This document shows, in pieces, positions 43,207 to 52,057 of a stretch of 64,000 nucleotides of DNA. The notes under the pieces were generated by a model. The model had not been told where the DNA came from. It was given only the letters and a program-made list of their open reading frames with translations, and did no database searches. Numbering within the stretch: the first letter of the stretch is position 1; every line of letters begins with the position of its first letter. The position numbers and the translations under genes are program-made. The stretch is taken from contig NZ_JBGCBY010000040.1 of assembly GCF_041262165.1 (NCBI RefSeq), positions 1 to 64,000 of the forward strand, in the 5' to 3' direction. The DNA comes from Streptacidiphilus sp041262165. GTDB lineage: Bacteria > Actinomycetota > Actinomycetes > Streptomycetales > Streptomycetaceae.

Positions 43207-44250
43207 CTAGAAGGTGATCTTCACCTTGAGGGCGGTGCGCTCGTCCATCGAGCGGTAGCCTCCCGGCACGCCGTCCAGGTCCACCGTCGCGTCGAAGACC
43301 GGCGACGGGTCGATCCGTCCGGAGAGGACGTCGGCGAGCAGTTCCGGGATGTAGGCGCGGGCCGGTGCGACGCCGCCGCGCAGCGCGACATTGCGGTCAA
43401 ACATCTGGCCGATGTCCACGCCCGCGCTGCCGCCGTGCGGCACTCCGACATAGCCCACCGCGCCGCCGTCGCGGGTGATCGAGATGGCGGTGCGCATCGA
43501 CTCCTCGGTGCCCACCGCCTCCAGGACCGCATGGGCGCCGACGCCGCCGGTCAGCGCCTTCACCGCGGCCACGGCCTCCTCGCCGCGGGCCGCGACGACG
43601 TCCGTCGCGCCGAACTTCTGCGCGATGGCGGTACGGGCCTCGTGCCGGCCCAGCGCGATGATGCGCTCCGCGCCCAGGCGCTGCGCCGCCAGCACGCCGC
43701 ACAGACCCACCGCGCCGTCGCCGACCACGGCGACGGTCGAACCGGGACGCACTCCCGCGGCGAGCGCCGCGTGGTGGCCGGTCGCCATCACGTCGGAGAG
43801 CGCCAGCAGGGCCGTGAGCAGGCGCTCGTCCGAGGCGGCGTCCTTGGGGAGCTGCACCAGGGTGCCGTCGGCGAAGGGGATCCGAACGGCCTCGCCCTGA
43901 CCGCCGTCGGAGCCGGGGCTGCCCCAGAAGCCGCCGTGCGGGCAGGAGGTCTGCAGGCCCTCGACGCAGAACTCGCACACGCCGTCGGACCAGACGAAGG
44001 GGGCCACGACGAGGTCTCCCGGCTTGAAGCCGCGGACCTCGGAGCCCACGGACTCCACCACGCCGAGGAACTCGTGGCCGATCCGCTGCCCGACCTCACG
44101 CGCGGCCACACCGCGGTAGGCCCACAGGTCGCTGCCGCAGATGCAGGCCAGAACATTGCGGACCACTGCGTCGGTGGGCTTGCGTATCGACGGGTCCGGG
44201 ACCTCCTCGATACGGATGTCGTTGGGGCCGTGGATGACGGTGGCGCGCAT
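43207..44250 (-). CDS. Zinc-dependent alcohol dehydrogenase family protein
   Basis: A 347-residue medium-chain dehydrogenase. Catalytic zinc ligands are visible in ACICGSDLW (Cys) and GHEFLGVVESVG (His). The Rossmann glycines are in VVGDGAVGLCGVLAA. The structural zinc lobe is reduced: CEFCVEGLQTSC offers three cysteines, rather than the usual four. The C-terminus has GVPHGGSAG and GGYRSMDERTALKVKI typical of this subgroup. It is convergent with the acyl-CoA dehydrogenase gene and divergent from the serpin gene. The substrate is unknown. Confidence 0.9.
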   Translation of the reverse strand: MRATVIHGPNDIRIEEVPDPSIRKPTDAVVRNVLACICGSDLWAYRGVAAREVGQRIGHEFLGVVESVGSEVRGFKPGDLVVAPFVWSDGVCEFCVEGLQTSCPHGGFWGSPGSDGGQGEAVRIPFADGTLVQLPKDAASDERLLTALLALSDVMATGHHAALAAGVRPGSTVAVVGDGAVGLCGVLAAQRLGAERIIALGRHEARTAIAQKFGATDVVAARGEEAVAAVKALTGGVGAHAVLEAVGTEESMRTAISITRDGGAVGYVGVPHGGSAGVDIGQMFDRNVALRGGVAPARAYIPELLADVLSGRIDPSPVFDATVDLDGVPGGYRSMDERTALKVKITF

Positions 44251-44261
44251 GGACTCTCATC

Positions 44262-44294
44262 TCTTGGAACGGTCTTGGAACGCTCTTGGAACGA
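44262..44294. repeat. 11-bp x 3 tandem repeat between the dehydrogenase and serpin genes
   Basis: Units TCTTGGAACGG, TCTTGGAACGC and TCTTGGAACGA at 44262, 44273 and 44284, immediately upstream of the minus-strand dehydrogenase start and in the divergent promoter region. Confidence 0.9.
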
Positions 44295-44408
44295 AGCTGC
44301 AGGGGTGACGACGGTTCCCCGACCCACGATATTCCGGCGGGGTGGTTCCGGCGTCCCGGCCCGACGCGGCCCACACCGGGCGCGGTAGCGCTGGAACCGG
44401 CGACGGAG

Positions 44409-45746
44409 GTGTCGCGTCCCAGGGTCGTGACCAAGCCGAGGAAGGGCCGCGTGCGCGGCAGGATCGCCGTCGGACTGGCAGCGGCCGGTGTGCTGGTGGG
44501 CGCCGCCGTCTACGCGTCGCCGCTCGGAGCCGAGCCGGCGGCCGACACCACACTCATCCGGTTGACCGCGCCGGCCGCGCCACCGCCGGTCACCGCCGTC
44601 GAGCGCATGGACGCCGCCCGCTCCAGCACGGTGCTCGGCCTGGACCTGCTGCACTCGCTGGCGGCCCCCGGGGCGGGCGGGGCCCCGGGGAACCTGACGC
44701 TGTCGCCGTCCAGCCTGGCGACGGCGCTGGCGATGCTGCTGCCGGGGACGCGCGGGGCGACCCGGACCGAGATCACCCGGATGCTCCACACCACCCTCAC
44801 GCCGGAGCAGTACGCCCAGGCGGTGGGCGCGCTCGACCGGGCCGAGCAGGCAGCGTCGAAGGCCGACCACACGACCCTGGAGCAGGCGGACACCCTCTGG
44901 GTGCAGCAGGGCTACCGGATCCAGCAGCCCTACCTGGGGACGCTGGCGTCCGCGTTCGACACGGGGGTGCGAACGACGGACTTCGGCAGGGACCCGGACG
45001 GAGCGCGCCGGGCCGTCAACCAGCTGGTGGACCAGCAGACCCACGGTGCGGTCAAGGAGTTGCTGGGGCAGGGATCGGTTGACGGCCTCACCCGCCTCGT
45101 CCTCACCGACGCGCTGTATCTGCACGCGGCCTGGGCGGAACCGTTCGCGAAGCCCGAGACCGCCCCGGCGCCGTTCCACCTGCAGAGCGGGCGCACCGTC
45201 ACGGCCCAGCTGATGCACCGTACGCAGCCGGTGCCGTACGCGGCCGTGCCGGGCTGGCAGGCGGTCGAGCTCCCGTACCAGGGCGGGCATCTGGCGATGG
45301 ATCTGCTGCTCCCCGATTCGGGTGACTTCTCGGGACGCAGCGCGGCGCTGACCGCCCCGGTGCTGGACGGGCTGCTCGGCGGCCTGCAGCGCACCCGTCT
45401 CGACCTCTCGGTGCCGCGCTTCGGCTTCGACTACGGCGGGCGGCTGGACTCGGTTCTGCAGGGCATGGGGATGCGCACGGCGTTCACGAACGCGGCGGAC
45501 CTCGGCGGCATCCCGGCGAACGGCGAGGCACTGCACCTGGCCGAGGTGGCGCAGCGGACCCGGGTCGCGGTGACCGAGGACGGGACGACGGCGGCAGCGG
45601 CCACGGGCATCGTGGGCGAGGCCACGAGCGCGCAGGCGGCTCCCGGCCGGAGCCTGAGCTTCGACCGCCCCTTCCTCTTTCTGATCAGGGACGTCACCGA
45701 CGGCCGGACGCTGTTCCTGGGTCAGGTGACCGACCCGGGCGCCTGA
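44409..45746 (+). CDS. Secreted serpin-family protease inhibitor
   Basis: A protein of about 445 residues with a basic start and signal/anchor helix (RIAVGLAAAGVLVGAAVYA) and a full serpin fold. Landmarks are NLTLSPSSLATALAMLLPGT (helix B), LVLTDALYLHAAWAEPF (strand 3A), PRFGFDYGGRLDSVL, LHLAEVAQRTRVAVTEDGTTAAAAT (strand 5A and hinge) and FDRPFLFLIRD...LFLGQVTDP. The hinge EDGTTAAAATG is the small-residue pattern of inhibitory serpins, and the reactive loop spans about GIVGEATSAQAAPG. Serpins are sparse in bacteria. The start is uncertain: GTG 44409 or 44427, neither with a well-spaced ribosome site. Confidence 0.9.
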   Translation: MSRPRVVTKPRKGRVRGRIAVGLAAAGVLVGAAVYASPLGAEPAADTTLIRLTAPAAPPPVTAVERMDAARSSTVLGLDLLHSLAAPGAGGAPGNLTLSPSSLATALAMLLPGTRGATRTEITRMLHTTLTPEQYAQAVGALDRAEQAASKADHTTLEQADTLWVQQGYRIQQPYLGTLASAFDTGVRTTDFGRDPDGARRAVNQLVDQQTHGAVKELLGQGSVDGLTRLVLTDALYLHAAWAEPFAKPETAPAPFHLQSGRTVTAQLMHRTQPVPYAAVPGWQAVELPYQGGHLAMDLLLPDSGDFSGRSAALTAPVLDGLLGGLQRTRLDLSVPRFGFDYGGRLDSVLQGMGMRTAFTNAADLGGIPANGEALHLAEVAQRTRVAVTEDGTTAAAATGIVGEATSAQAAPGRSLSFDRPFLFLIRDVTDGRTLFLGQVTDPGA

Positions 45747-45848
45747 ACGCGGGTCAGTCCTGGTGCCTGCGGGCGAGGTCCGCCATCCGAGGTCCGGCGG
45801 CTGAGGTCCGGTAAAAGGTGTCAGAGGCGGCCCGTATTCTGAGCGACC

Positions 45849-46844
45849 ATGGAAACGACCAGGCTGGAGACGACGGATGAGCACCGCACCGGTTACCCCT
45901 ACCCCGAGGGTGGCTGGGCCGTGGTGGACGTCGAGACGACCGGCCTGGGCCGCACCGACCGGATCGTGTCGGTGGGCGTCTACCGGCTCGATCCGCGGGG
46001 CGAGGTGCTCGACCACTGGTACACGCCGGTCAATCCCGGCCGCGATCCCGGCCCGGTCTGGATCCACGGGCTGACCAGCGAGCACCTGGAGGGTGCCCCT
46101 ACCTTCCCGGAGATCGCCGAGACGCTCGCGGAGCAGCTCGACGGCCGGGTGCTGGTCGCGCACAACGCGCTCTTCGACTGGTCGATGATCTCGCGCGAGT
46201 ACGCCCGGATGGGTGGCCGCGCGCCGGTCGAGCAGCGGCTGTGCACCATCGTGCTCGCGCGGGACCTGCGGCTGCCGCTGGCCAACCACCGGCTGGGGAC
46301 GTTGGCGGGACACTTCGGGGTGATCCCCCGTCAGGCGCACCACGCGCTGGACGACGCCCGGGTGCTGGCGGAGGTGTTCCGGCCCAGCCTGCGGCTGGCG
46401 GCCGAGGCCGGGCTGCGGCTGCCGCTGCACACCTGCGTGCCGCTGGCGGACCTGGGCGACGACGCCGCCTCGGGCACCGCCTCCGCCTCCGCCCGGGGCG
46501 GGGCCACGCGCGGCGCCGGCTGGAGCTCGTACCGTTCGGCGCGGCGGCGGCCCGCCTGCCCCTTTCCGAACCCCGGGCGGTACGACCCGGAGCGGCCGCT
46601 GGTGCAGGGGATGCGGGTGGCGATCAGCGGCGACACCGCGACGGACCGTGAGGTGCTGGAGGACCGGCTGACCGAGGCGGGCCTGCATGTCGCGAGCTCG
46701 GTGAGCAGCCGCACCAGCCTGCTGGTCACCAACGAGCCGGGCGGCTGGACGACGAAGGCCCGGCGAGCGCGGGAGGTCGGCACCCCGGTCGTGGACGAGG
46801 CCGCCTTCCTGCAGCTGCTGCAGCGGGTCGTGCCGCAGCAGTAG
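45849..46844 (+). CDS. DnaQ-type 3'-5' exonuclease with C-terminal BRCT domain
   Basis: A 331-residue protein. The DEDDh exonuclease core has Exo I VVDVETTGLG (near 24-33), Exo II LVAHNALFDWSMI and Exo III HHALDDARV, like the DNA polymerase III epsilon proofreading family. After a low-complexity linker comes a BRCT-like domain (GMRVAISGDTATDREVLEDRL, SLLVTNEPGGWTTKARRA, PVVDEAAFLQLLQ). This exonuclease-BRCT architecture is typical of actinobacterial stand-alone epsilon-like proteins and suggests a role in repair. The ribosome site is weak, so the first residues are tentative. Confidence 0.93.
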   Translation: METTRLETTDEHRTGYPYPEGGWAVVDVETTGLGRTDRIVSVGVYRLDPRGEVLDHWYTPVNPGRDPGPVWIHGLTSEHLEGAPTFPEIAETLAEQLDGRVLVAHNALFDWSMISREYARMGGRAPVEQRLCTIVLARDLRLPLANHRLGTLAGHFGVIPRQAHHALDDARVLAEVFRPSLRLAAEAGLRLPLHTCVPLADLGDDAASGTASASARGGATRGAGWSSYRSARRRPACPFPNPGRYDPERPLVQGMRVAISGDTATDREVLEDRLTEAGLHVASSVSSRTSLLVTNEPGGWTTKARRAREVGTPVVDEAAFLQLLQRVVPQQ

Positions 46845-46922
46845 ACGGCGGCGCCGCGCGGTCCGACCGTGCCCGGGGTACCCGGCGACGGGCCCCGCAA
46901 CGGGCGGAGGTACCGTCATGAG

Positions 46923-47780
46923 GTGTTCCGCATCCTGCTGACCCGGCGCTGGGTGATCCTGACTCTGGTGTTCCTGCTGCTGATCCCGGCCATGTACTGG
47001 CTGGGCGTGTGGCAGTTCCACCGCTACCAGCAGACCAACCGCAGCAACCAGGTGATCTCCCAGAACCTGGCCGCCAGGCCGACGCCGATGGAGTCGCTGA
47101 CCCGGCCCGGCGTGAGCGTGCCGGCGGGCGAGACGTACCGCACGGTCACCGCGACCGGACACTACGACCAGGCGCACGAGTTCGTGGTGCGGCACCGTAC
47201 CGACGCCGCGGGCGACAGCATCGGCTTCTACGTCATCACCCCGCTGGTCACCGCCGACGGCAAGGCGGTCCTGGTGAACCGGGGCTGGGTGCAGCCGGGC
47301 AACAACAGCGGCGCCGAGTACCCGACGGTGCCGGGCGCGCCCGGTGGCACGGTGACGGTGAGCGGGCGGCTGCGCCCGGACGAGACCTCGGCCGCGACCG
47401 GCATCCGCGACGTCCAGGGGCTGCCCGCCCGGCAGTACATGCTGATCGACAGCGCGGAGCAGGCGAAGCGGCTGCCCGAACCGGTCCTGGCCGGCTACCT
47501 GGAACTGACCGGGACCAGCCCCGCGCCGCCGGCGGCGGACTCTGCGGAGCTGGTGCCGGGGCCGAACGCGTCCAGCAACAGCCAGGCGGTCGTCGGCAAG
47601 GGCGTGCACCTGCCGTACGCGATCCAGTGGTGGCTGTTCGCCGTGATGATCCCGATCGGGTGGTGGGTGCTGCTGCGCCGCGACCTGCGGGACCGCCGCC
47701 GCGCGGAGGCTGCGGCGAAGTCCACTGAGTACGCACCGACACCGCCTGTTGCCGCGACTACGGGGGTCGGCGGGGAGTAG
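46923..47780 (+). CDS. SURF1-family cytochrome oxidase assembly protein
   Basis: A 285-residue SURF1 homologue, which helps assemble the heme a-containing cytochrome c oxidase. It has the two-helix topology: an N-terminal helix (WVILTLVFLLLIPAMYWLGVWQ) with conserved GxWQ ahead of a large extracytoplasmic domain (YRTVTATGHYD, GFYVITPLVTADGKAVLVNRGW), and a C-terminal helix preceded by YAIQWWLFAV. GTG 46923 is chosen because GGAGG precedes it and an upstream ATG is out of frame. It follows the exonuclease gene by 78 bases on the same strand. Confidence 0.93.
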   Translation: MFRILLTRRWVILTLVFLLLIPAMYWLGVWQFHRYQQTNRSNQVISQNLAARPTPMESLTRPGVSVPAGETYRTVTATGHYDQAHEFVVRHRTDAAGDSIGFYVITPLVTADGKAVLVNRGWVQPGNNSGAEYPTVPGAPGGTVTVSGRLRPDETSAATGIRDVQGLPARQYMLIDSAEQAKRLPEPVLAGYLELTGTSPAPPAADSAELVPGPNASSNSQAVVGKGVHLPYAIQWWLFAVMIPIGWWVLLRRDLRDRRRAEAAAKSTEYAPTPPVAATTGVGGE

Positions 47781-47860
47781 CGTCGCGGCGAGGTTCCGTC
47801 CGGGGAGATCCACAGGGCGGGTGCTCGGACTGGCCATCTGGAAAACGAAGGGGACCGCAC

Positions 47861-49642
47861 GTGCCGGGACGCATCGAGGACTACGCGCTCATCGGAGACC
47901 TGCAGACCGCGGCCCTGGTGGGCCGGGACGGCTCCGTCGACTGGCTCTGCCTCCCCCGCTTCGACTCCCCCTCCTGCTTCGCCGCGTTGCTCGGCGGCGA
48001 CGAGCAGGGGCACTGGCGGATCGCGCCGGTCGGCGCCGTGGAGTGCACCAGCCGCGCGTACCGAGGCGACAGCCTGGTCCTGGAGACGCTCTGGGAGACC
48101 CCGACCGGGACGGTCAAGGTGATCGACTTCATGCCGCAGCGGGACCGCACTCCGGATCTGATGCGCATCGTCGAGGGCGTGTCGGGGACCGTGGAGATGC
48201 GCGGCGAGCTGCGGCTGCGCTTCGACTACGGGCGGGTGGTGCCGTGGGTGCGGCGCACCGACCACCACCGGGTCGCGGTGGCCGGCCCCGACTCGGTGTG
48301 GCTGCGCGGCCACCCGTCGATCCGCGCCTACGGCAAGGACTTCGCGACCGTGTCGGAGTTCACGGTCAGCGCCGGGGACCGGGTGCCGATAGTGATGAGC
48401 TGGCTGCCCTCGCACCATTCCACGCCGCCGCGCCAGGACGCGGAGAGGTCGCTCCTGGAGACCCTGCTGGCCTGGCAGGAGTGGGCCTCGGTGTGCCAGT
48501 ACCAAGGCCGGTACCGGGACGCGGTGGTCCGCTCGCTGGTCATCCTCAAGGCGCTGACCTTCGATCCGACCGGAGGCATCGTCGCCGCTGTCACCGCCGC
48601 CCTGCCCGAGCAGATCGGCGGGGAGCGCAACTGGGACTACCGCTTCTGCTGGCTGCGCGACTCCACCATGACCCTGTCCGCGCTGCTGCGCAGCGGCTAT
48701 GTCGAGGAGGCCTCTGCCTGGCGCGAGTGGCTGCTGCGCGCCATCGCCGGCGACCCGGCCGACCTGCAGACGATGTACGGGGTCGCCGGCGAGCGCCGGC
48801 TCACCGAGATCGTCGCCGACTGGCTCCCCGGCTACGAGGGCTCGGTACCGGTGCGCTTCGGCAACGCCGCCGTGGACCAGTTGCAACTGGACGTGTACGG
48901 CGAGGTGATCGACACGCTGCACCTGGCACTCACCGCGGGCATTCCGATGGAGCGTCACGTCTGGGGGTTGATCAGGGCACTGATGACGTTCCTTGACGCC
49001 CACTGGGGCGACCCGGACGAGGGGCTGTGGGAGGTGCGCGGCGGGCGCCGCCACTTCGTCCACTCCAAGGTGATGTGCTGGGTGGCCTTCGACCGGGCCG
49101 TGAAGATGGCGGAGGCCACCGGGCTGCCCGCGCCGGTGGAGCACTGGCGCACAGTACGCGACACCATCCACGCGGACGTCTGCGCGAAGGGCTACGATCC
49201 GGCGCTCGGCTCGTTCACGCAGTACTACGGCGGCAAGGAACTCGACGCGGCGACGCTGTTCGTGGTCAAGACGGGCTTCCTGCCACCTGACGACCCGCGC
49301 GTCATCGGCACCGTCGAAGCAGTCAGGGACCAGTTGGACCACGGCGGGTTCGTCCGGCGCTACTCGACCGGCGCGGTCGAGGACTCCGCGATCGACGGAC
49401 TGGCCGGGGAGGAGGGGGCCTTCCTGGCCTGCTCGTTCTGGCTCGCCGACGCCCTGGTCGCCATCGGCCGCCGCGAGGAGGGCCGGGAGCTGTTCGAGCG
49501 GGTCGCCGCAATCTCCAACGACCTCGGCCTGATCTCCGAGGAGTGGGACCCGGTGGCCGCGCGCCAGCTGGGCAACACCCCGCAGGCCTTCACCCACGTC
49601 GCCCTGGTCAACACCGCCTTCACCCTCGACGAGGAGCACTGA
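47861..49642 (+). CDS. GH15 family glycoside hydrolase (trehalase/glucoamylase-like)
   Basis: A 593-residue cytoplasmic GH15 enzyme beginning RIEDYALIGDLQTAALVGRDG, the N-terminus of the mycobacterial trehalase and glucodextranase-like group. The catalytic domain shows ERNWDYRFCWLRDSTMTLSAL (general acid region), GDEGLWEVRGGRRHFVHSKVM, and the catalytic-base segment LISEEWDPVAARQLGNTPQAFTH. No signal peptide is seen. In actinomycetes such enzymes hydrolyse trehalose, but the substrate cannot be fixed from sequence. GTG start with AAGGGGA upstream. The SDR gene begins four bases after the stop. Confidence 0.93.
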   Translation: MPGRIEDYALIGDLQTAALVGRDGSVDWLCLPRFDSPSCFAALLGGDEQGHWRIAPVGAVECTSRAYRGDSLVLETLWETPTGTVKVIDFMPQRDRTPDLMRIVEGVSGTVEMRGELRLRFDYGRVVPWVRRTDHHRVAVAGPDSVWLRGHPSIRAYGKDFATVSEFTVSAGDRVPIVMSWLPSHHSTPPRQDAERSLLETLLAWQEWASVCQYQGRYRDAVVRSLVILKALTFDPTGGIVAAVTAALPEQIGGERNWDYRFCWLRDSTMTLSALLRSGYVEEASAWREWLLRAIAGDPADLQTMYGVAGERRLTEIVADWLPGYEGSVPVRFGNAAVDQLQLDVYGEVIDTLHLALTAGIPMERHVWGLIRALMTFLDAHWGDPDEGLWEVRGGRRHFVHSKVMCWVAFDRAVKMAEATGLPAPVEHWRTVRDTIHADVCAKGYDPALGSFTQYYGGKELDAATLFVVKTGFLPPDDPRVIGTVEAVRDQLDHGGFVRRYSTGAVEDSAIDGLAGEEGAFLACSFWLADALVAIGRREEGRELFERVAAISNDLGLISEEWDPVAARQLGNTPQAFTHVALVNTAFTLDEEH

Positions 49643-49646
49643 CACC

Positions 49647-50408
49647 GTGGATCTGGGACTGGACGGGCGGGTCTACGCCGTCACCGCCGCGACCCGCGGC
49701 CTGGGCTTCGCCAGTGCCGCCGAGCTTGTCGCCGACGGCGCGAAGGTCGTGCTGACCGGCCGGTCGCAGGCTTCGGTCGACGACGCGGTCAAGCGCCTCG
49801 GCGGTCCCGATCGGGCGCTCGGCGTCGTCGCCGACAACGCAGCCGTGGACACCGGCGACCGGCTGGTCGCGGCGGCGAGGGAGCACTTCGGACGGGTCGA
49901 CGGCGTGCTGATCAGCGTCGGCGGACCGCCCGCGGGGACGAGCCTGGAGGCGACCGACGAGCAGTGGCAGGACGCCTTCGGCTCGGTGTTCCTGGGCGCG
50001 ATCCGCATCGCCCGGACCTTCGCCGCAGCGCTCGGCGAGGGCGGCGCCATCGGCTTCGTGCTGTCGGGCTCGGTGCGCGAACCGATCGGTGGCCTCGCCA
50101 TCTCCAACGGCCTGCGGCCGGGACTGGCGATGGCTGCCAAGACTCTCGCCAACGAGCTCGGGCCGCGCGGGATCCGAGTCTTCGGGCTGCTCCCCGCCCG
50201 GATCGACACGGAGCGGGTGCAGCACCTGGACGGGCTCTCGGACGATCCGGAGGCGGCCCGCGCGCGGGCGAGCGCGACGATCCCGCTGCGGCGCTACGGG
50301 CGCCCCGAGGAGTTCGGCAGGGTCGCCGCCTTCCTGCTGTCGCCCGGGGCCTCGTACCTCACCGGGGTGATGGTGCCGGTGGACGGCGGGGCGCTGCACG
50401 GGATCTGA
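49647..50408 (+). CDS. SDR-family protein with substituted catalytic residues
   Basis: A 253-residue SDR fold: RVYAVTAATRGLGFASAAEL (a variant glycine motif), VLISVGGPPAG where NNAG would lie, and C-terminal LSPGASYLTGVMVPVDGGALHGI. Aligning SGSVREPIGGLAISNGLRPGL against FabG places Ser at the catalytic Tyr and Arg at the Lys (SNxLR in place of YxxSK). This substitution occurs in a recognised divergent SDR group, so the protein may use other chemistry or bind cofactor without reduction. It follows the GH15 gene by four bases and is probably co-transcribed. Confidence 0.88.
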   Translation: MDLGLDGRVYAVTAATRGLGFASAAELVADGAKVVLTGRSQASVDDAVKRLGGPDRALGVVADNAAVDTGDRLVAAAREHFGRVDGVLISVGGPPAGTSLEATDEQWQDAFGSVFLGAIRIARTFAAALGEGGAIGFVLSGSVREPIGGLAISNGLRPGLAMAAKTLANELGPRGIRVFGLLPARIDTERVQHLDGLSDDPEAARARASATIPLRRYGRPEEFGRVAAFLLSPGASYLTGVMVPVDGGALHGI

Positions 50409-50475
50409 CGCACGGTCGGCCCGGCGCGGGCCCCGCCTGCGGTGACGGCCGTCGGCACCCGGCCAGGCCACCCGG

Positions 50476-51078
50476 CTAGCGCACCCGGCTGACCGGGCCC
50501 GGTTCGACGCGGACCCGGGCGTCGGCGAGCAGCCTGGCGAGCCCGGTCGCGGCGCGGGCATCGGCGAGCGGTCCGTCGGAGAGGTCGCGGAGCACCGGAC
50601 CGGGAGCCGCGCCGGGTGCGAGGGTCAGCGCCACCCGGGCGTGCGGGCGGCGGGGACCGCCGAGCAGGCGCACCCGGGCCCGGGCAACGCCCGGAAGGCG
50701 CCCGGCCTCGTCCGCGACAGCCTTGGCCAGCGTGCCGCCGCGGAGCAGCACCGGTACGTCCGCCGTGTCCGGGAGGGTGACCTCACCGGTCCTGCCCCGG
50801 CTGAGTTGCGCGAGCAGCCACCACAGGGACAGCAACGTGGTCGCGGTGAGCGCGGCGAAGACGGTCGGCCACCACCACGGGCTGCCGCGCCAGCGGGTGC
50901 GCTCGGCGGCGGTCAGCACGGCGTGGTGCGGATGGGTCACGGTCCAGTCGGCGGGCAGGCCGAGGTGCCAGCGGTGGTTCAGGTCGAGACCGCCGGCCAG
51001 CAGCAGCGCACCGCCGGCGAGCAGCACCAGCCCGACGAGCGCGAGCAGCGTGCGGTTGATCGCGGTCCGCGCCGTCAC
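50476..51078 (-). CDS. AmaP-like alkaline-shock membrane anchor protein
   Basis: A 200-residue membrane protein with two N-terminal hydrophobic helices (NRTLLALVGLVLLAGGALLLAGG and WWPTVFAALTATTLLSLWWLL) and a C-terminal soluble region with Asp23-like character (VLLRGGTLAKAVADEAGRLPG, ARVRLLGG). This is the AmaP arrangement that anchors Asp23 at the membrane in Gram-positive bacteria. It is the last gene of the five-gene operon. Its start overlaps the upstream stop by four bases. Confidence 0.85.
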   Translation of the reverse strand: MTARTAINRTLLALVGLVLLAGGALLLAGGLDLNHRWHLGLPADWTVTHPHHAVLTAAERTRWRGSPWWWPTVFAALTATTLLSLWWLLAQLSRGRTGEVTLPDTADVPVLLRGGTLAKAVADEAGRLPGVARARVRLLGGPRRPHARVALTLAPGAAPGPVLRDLSDGPLADARAATGLARLLADARVRVEPGPVSRVR

Positions 51079-51713
51079 CTGGACCTGCCTCGGATCTTCA
51101 CGTTGATCATGGGAGGTCGGACCAGTCCCAGCGCCTTGCGTTCCCTCGCCAGCAGCTCGGTCAGCAGCGCACGGACCTCCTCGCGGTCGCCGAATCCGAC
51201 GACGGCCTGGACCTTCGCCTTACGGCGGCCGACCGTGGCCCTGGCGTCGTGGACGCCCGGCACCTCTATGGCGGCGCGCTGCAGCATCGCGGCCGCGGCG
51301 CGGCGTTCCAATGCCGCGCGGACGCCGGTGGTCCCGACGGCGGCCAGCGGCAGCAGGCGGCGCAGACCGGGCGTCGCGGCGAGGACCAGCAGCCAGAGTC
51401 CCAGAGCGCAGGCGACGGCAGACGCGGCGATCACCCAGTGGTCGTCGAGATGACGGTGCGCCAGGTCGTCGGCGACGCGCAGGCGCCAGGCGTGGGCTCG
51501 GTGGCCCGACTGGATGTAGATCTCCTCGTAGAGGAGCGCCCCCGCCGCGCCGCCGAGCACCAGGGCCGCCAGGGCCGCCACGTTGCGCCGGGCGGACCAG
51601 AAGCGGCGCGCGCGCAGCGTGCCGACGCCGTCGTGCTGCGCCGCTGGGTCCGTGGCGGTGCCAGTTCCGGCGAGGGCGTCGGCGGGGGTTTCGGCGGGGG
51701 TGCCTGCGGTCAT
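51075..51713 (-). CDS. DUF6286-type membrane protein of the Asp23 operon
   Basis: A 212-residue protein: disordered N-terminus, two hydrophobic helices (NVAALAALVLGGAAGALLYEE and HWVIAASAVACALGLWLLVLA), and a C-terminal basic alpha/beta domain (AAIEVPGVHDARATVGRRKA, KVQAVVGFGDREEVRALL) resembling the DUF6286 family. The repeated pattern of helices plus an Asp23-like soluble part matches its AmaP neighbour, suggesting paralogous anchors. Both ends overlap neighbours by four bases. Confidence 0.85.
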   Translation of the reverse strand: MTAGTPAETPADALAGTGTATDPAAQHDGVGTLRARRFWSARRNVAALAALVLGGAAGALLYEEIYIQSGHRAHAWRLRVADDLAHRHLDDHWVIAASAVACALGLWLLVLAATPGLRRLLPLAAVGTTGVRAALERRAAAAMLQRAAIEVPGVHDARATVGRRKAKVQAVVGFGDREEVRALLTELLARERKALGLVRPPMINVKIRGRSR

Positions 51714-52057
51714 TGCACTCGTCCGCTCGCGGCCCGGGTGACCAGGCGTTCGACCACCAGGGTGATCCTCGCGTCGTCCGCCCCGGCGAGCCGGGTCACC
51801 CGCTCGGCGACCTGCTGGTGGACTGCGCGGGCCACCGTCGCGATGTCGACCGGGTAGGGCAGATCGAGCCCCACCCTGATGCTGACGCCGCGTCGGCCCT
51901 GGTCGGCCGAGGCGCGGGGCGCGGCCAACCGACCCGGGTCGGGCGCGTGCTCGGCAAGGGCCTCGGTGGCGGCGCGGGCGGCGATGCGGGCCAGCACCCG
52001 GTCGGCGAGGCGGGTGCTGCCCCGCTCCGCCGGAGCGGGGAGGGTGCCGTAGACCAT
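51710..52057 (-). CDS. Short Asp23/Gls24-related protein
   Basis: A 115-residue soluble protein with an Asp23-like core: TRLADRVLARIAARAATEAL at the start, GVSIRVGLDLPYPVDIATVARAVHQQVAERVTRL with the IATVARAV/QVAERV helix, and ITLVVERLV. It looks like a second, diverged Asp23 unit of the operon. The ATG at 52057 shares its A with the upstream TGA (TGATG), and the stop overlaps the next start. The upstream open frame is ignored for that reason. Confidence 0.85.
   Translation of the reverse strand: MVYGTLPAPAERGSTRLADRVLARIAARAATEALAEHAPDPGRLAAPRASADQGRRGVSIRVGLDLPYPVDIATVARAVHQQVAERVTRLAGADDARITLVVERLVTRAASGRVQ

Noticed and set aside
43788..47837. Very long minus-strand open frame (about 1349 codons) across the serpin, exonuclease and SURF1 genes
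   Set aside because: It is antisense to three well-supported genes and its translation is low-complexity Arg/Gly/Pro-rich, typical of empty frames in high-GC DNA.
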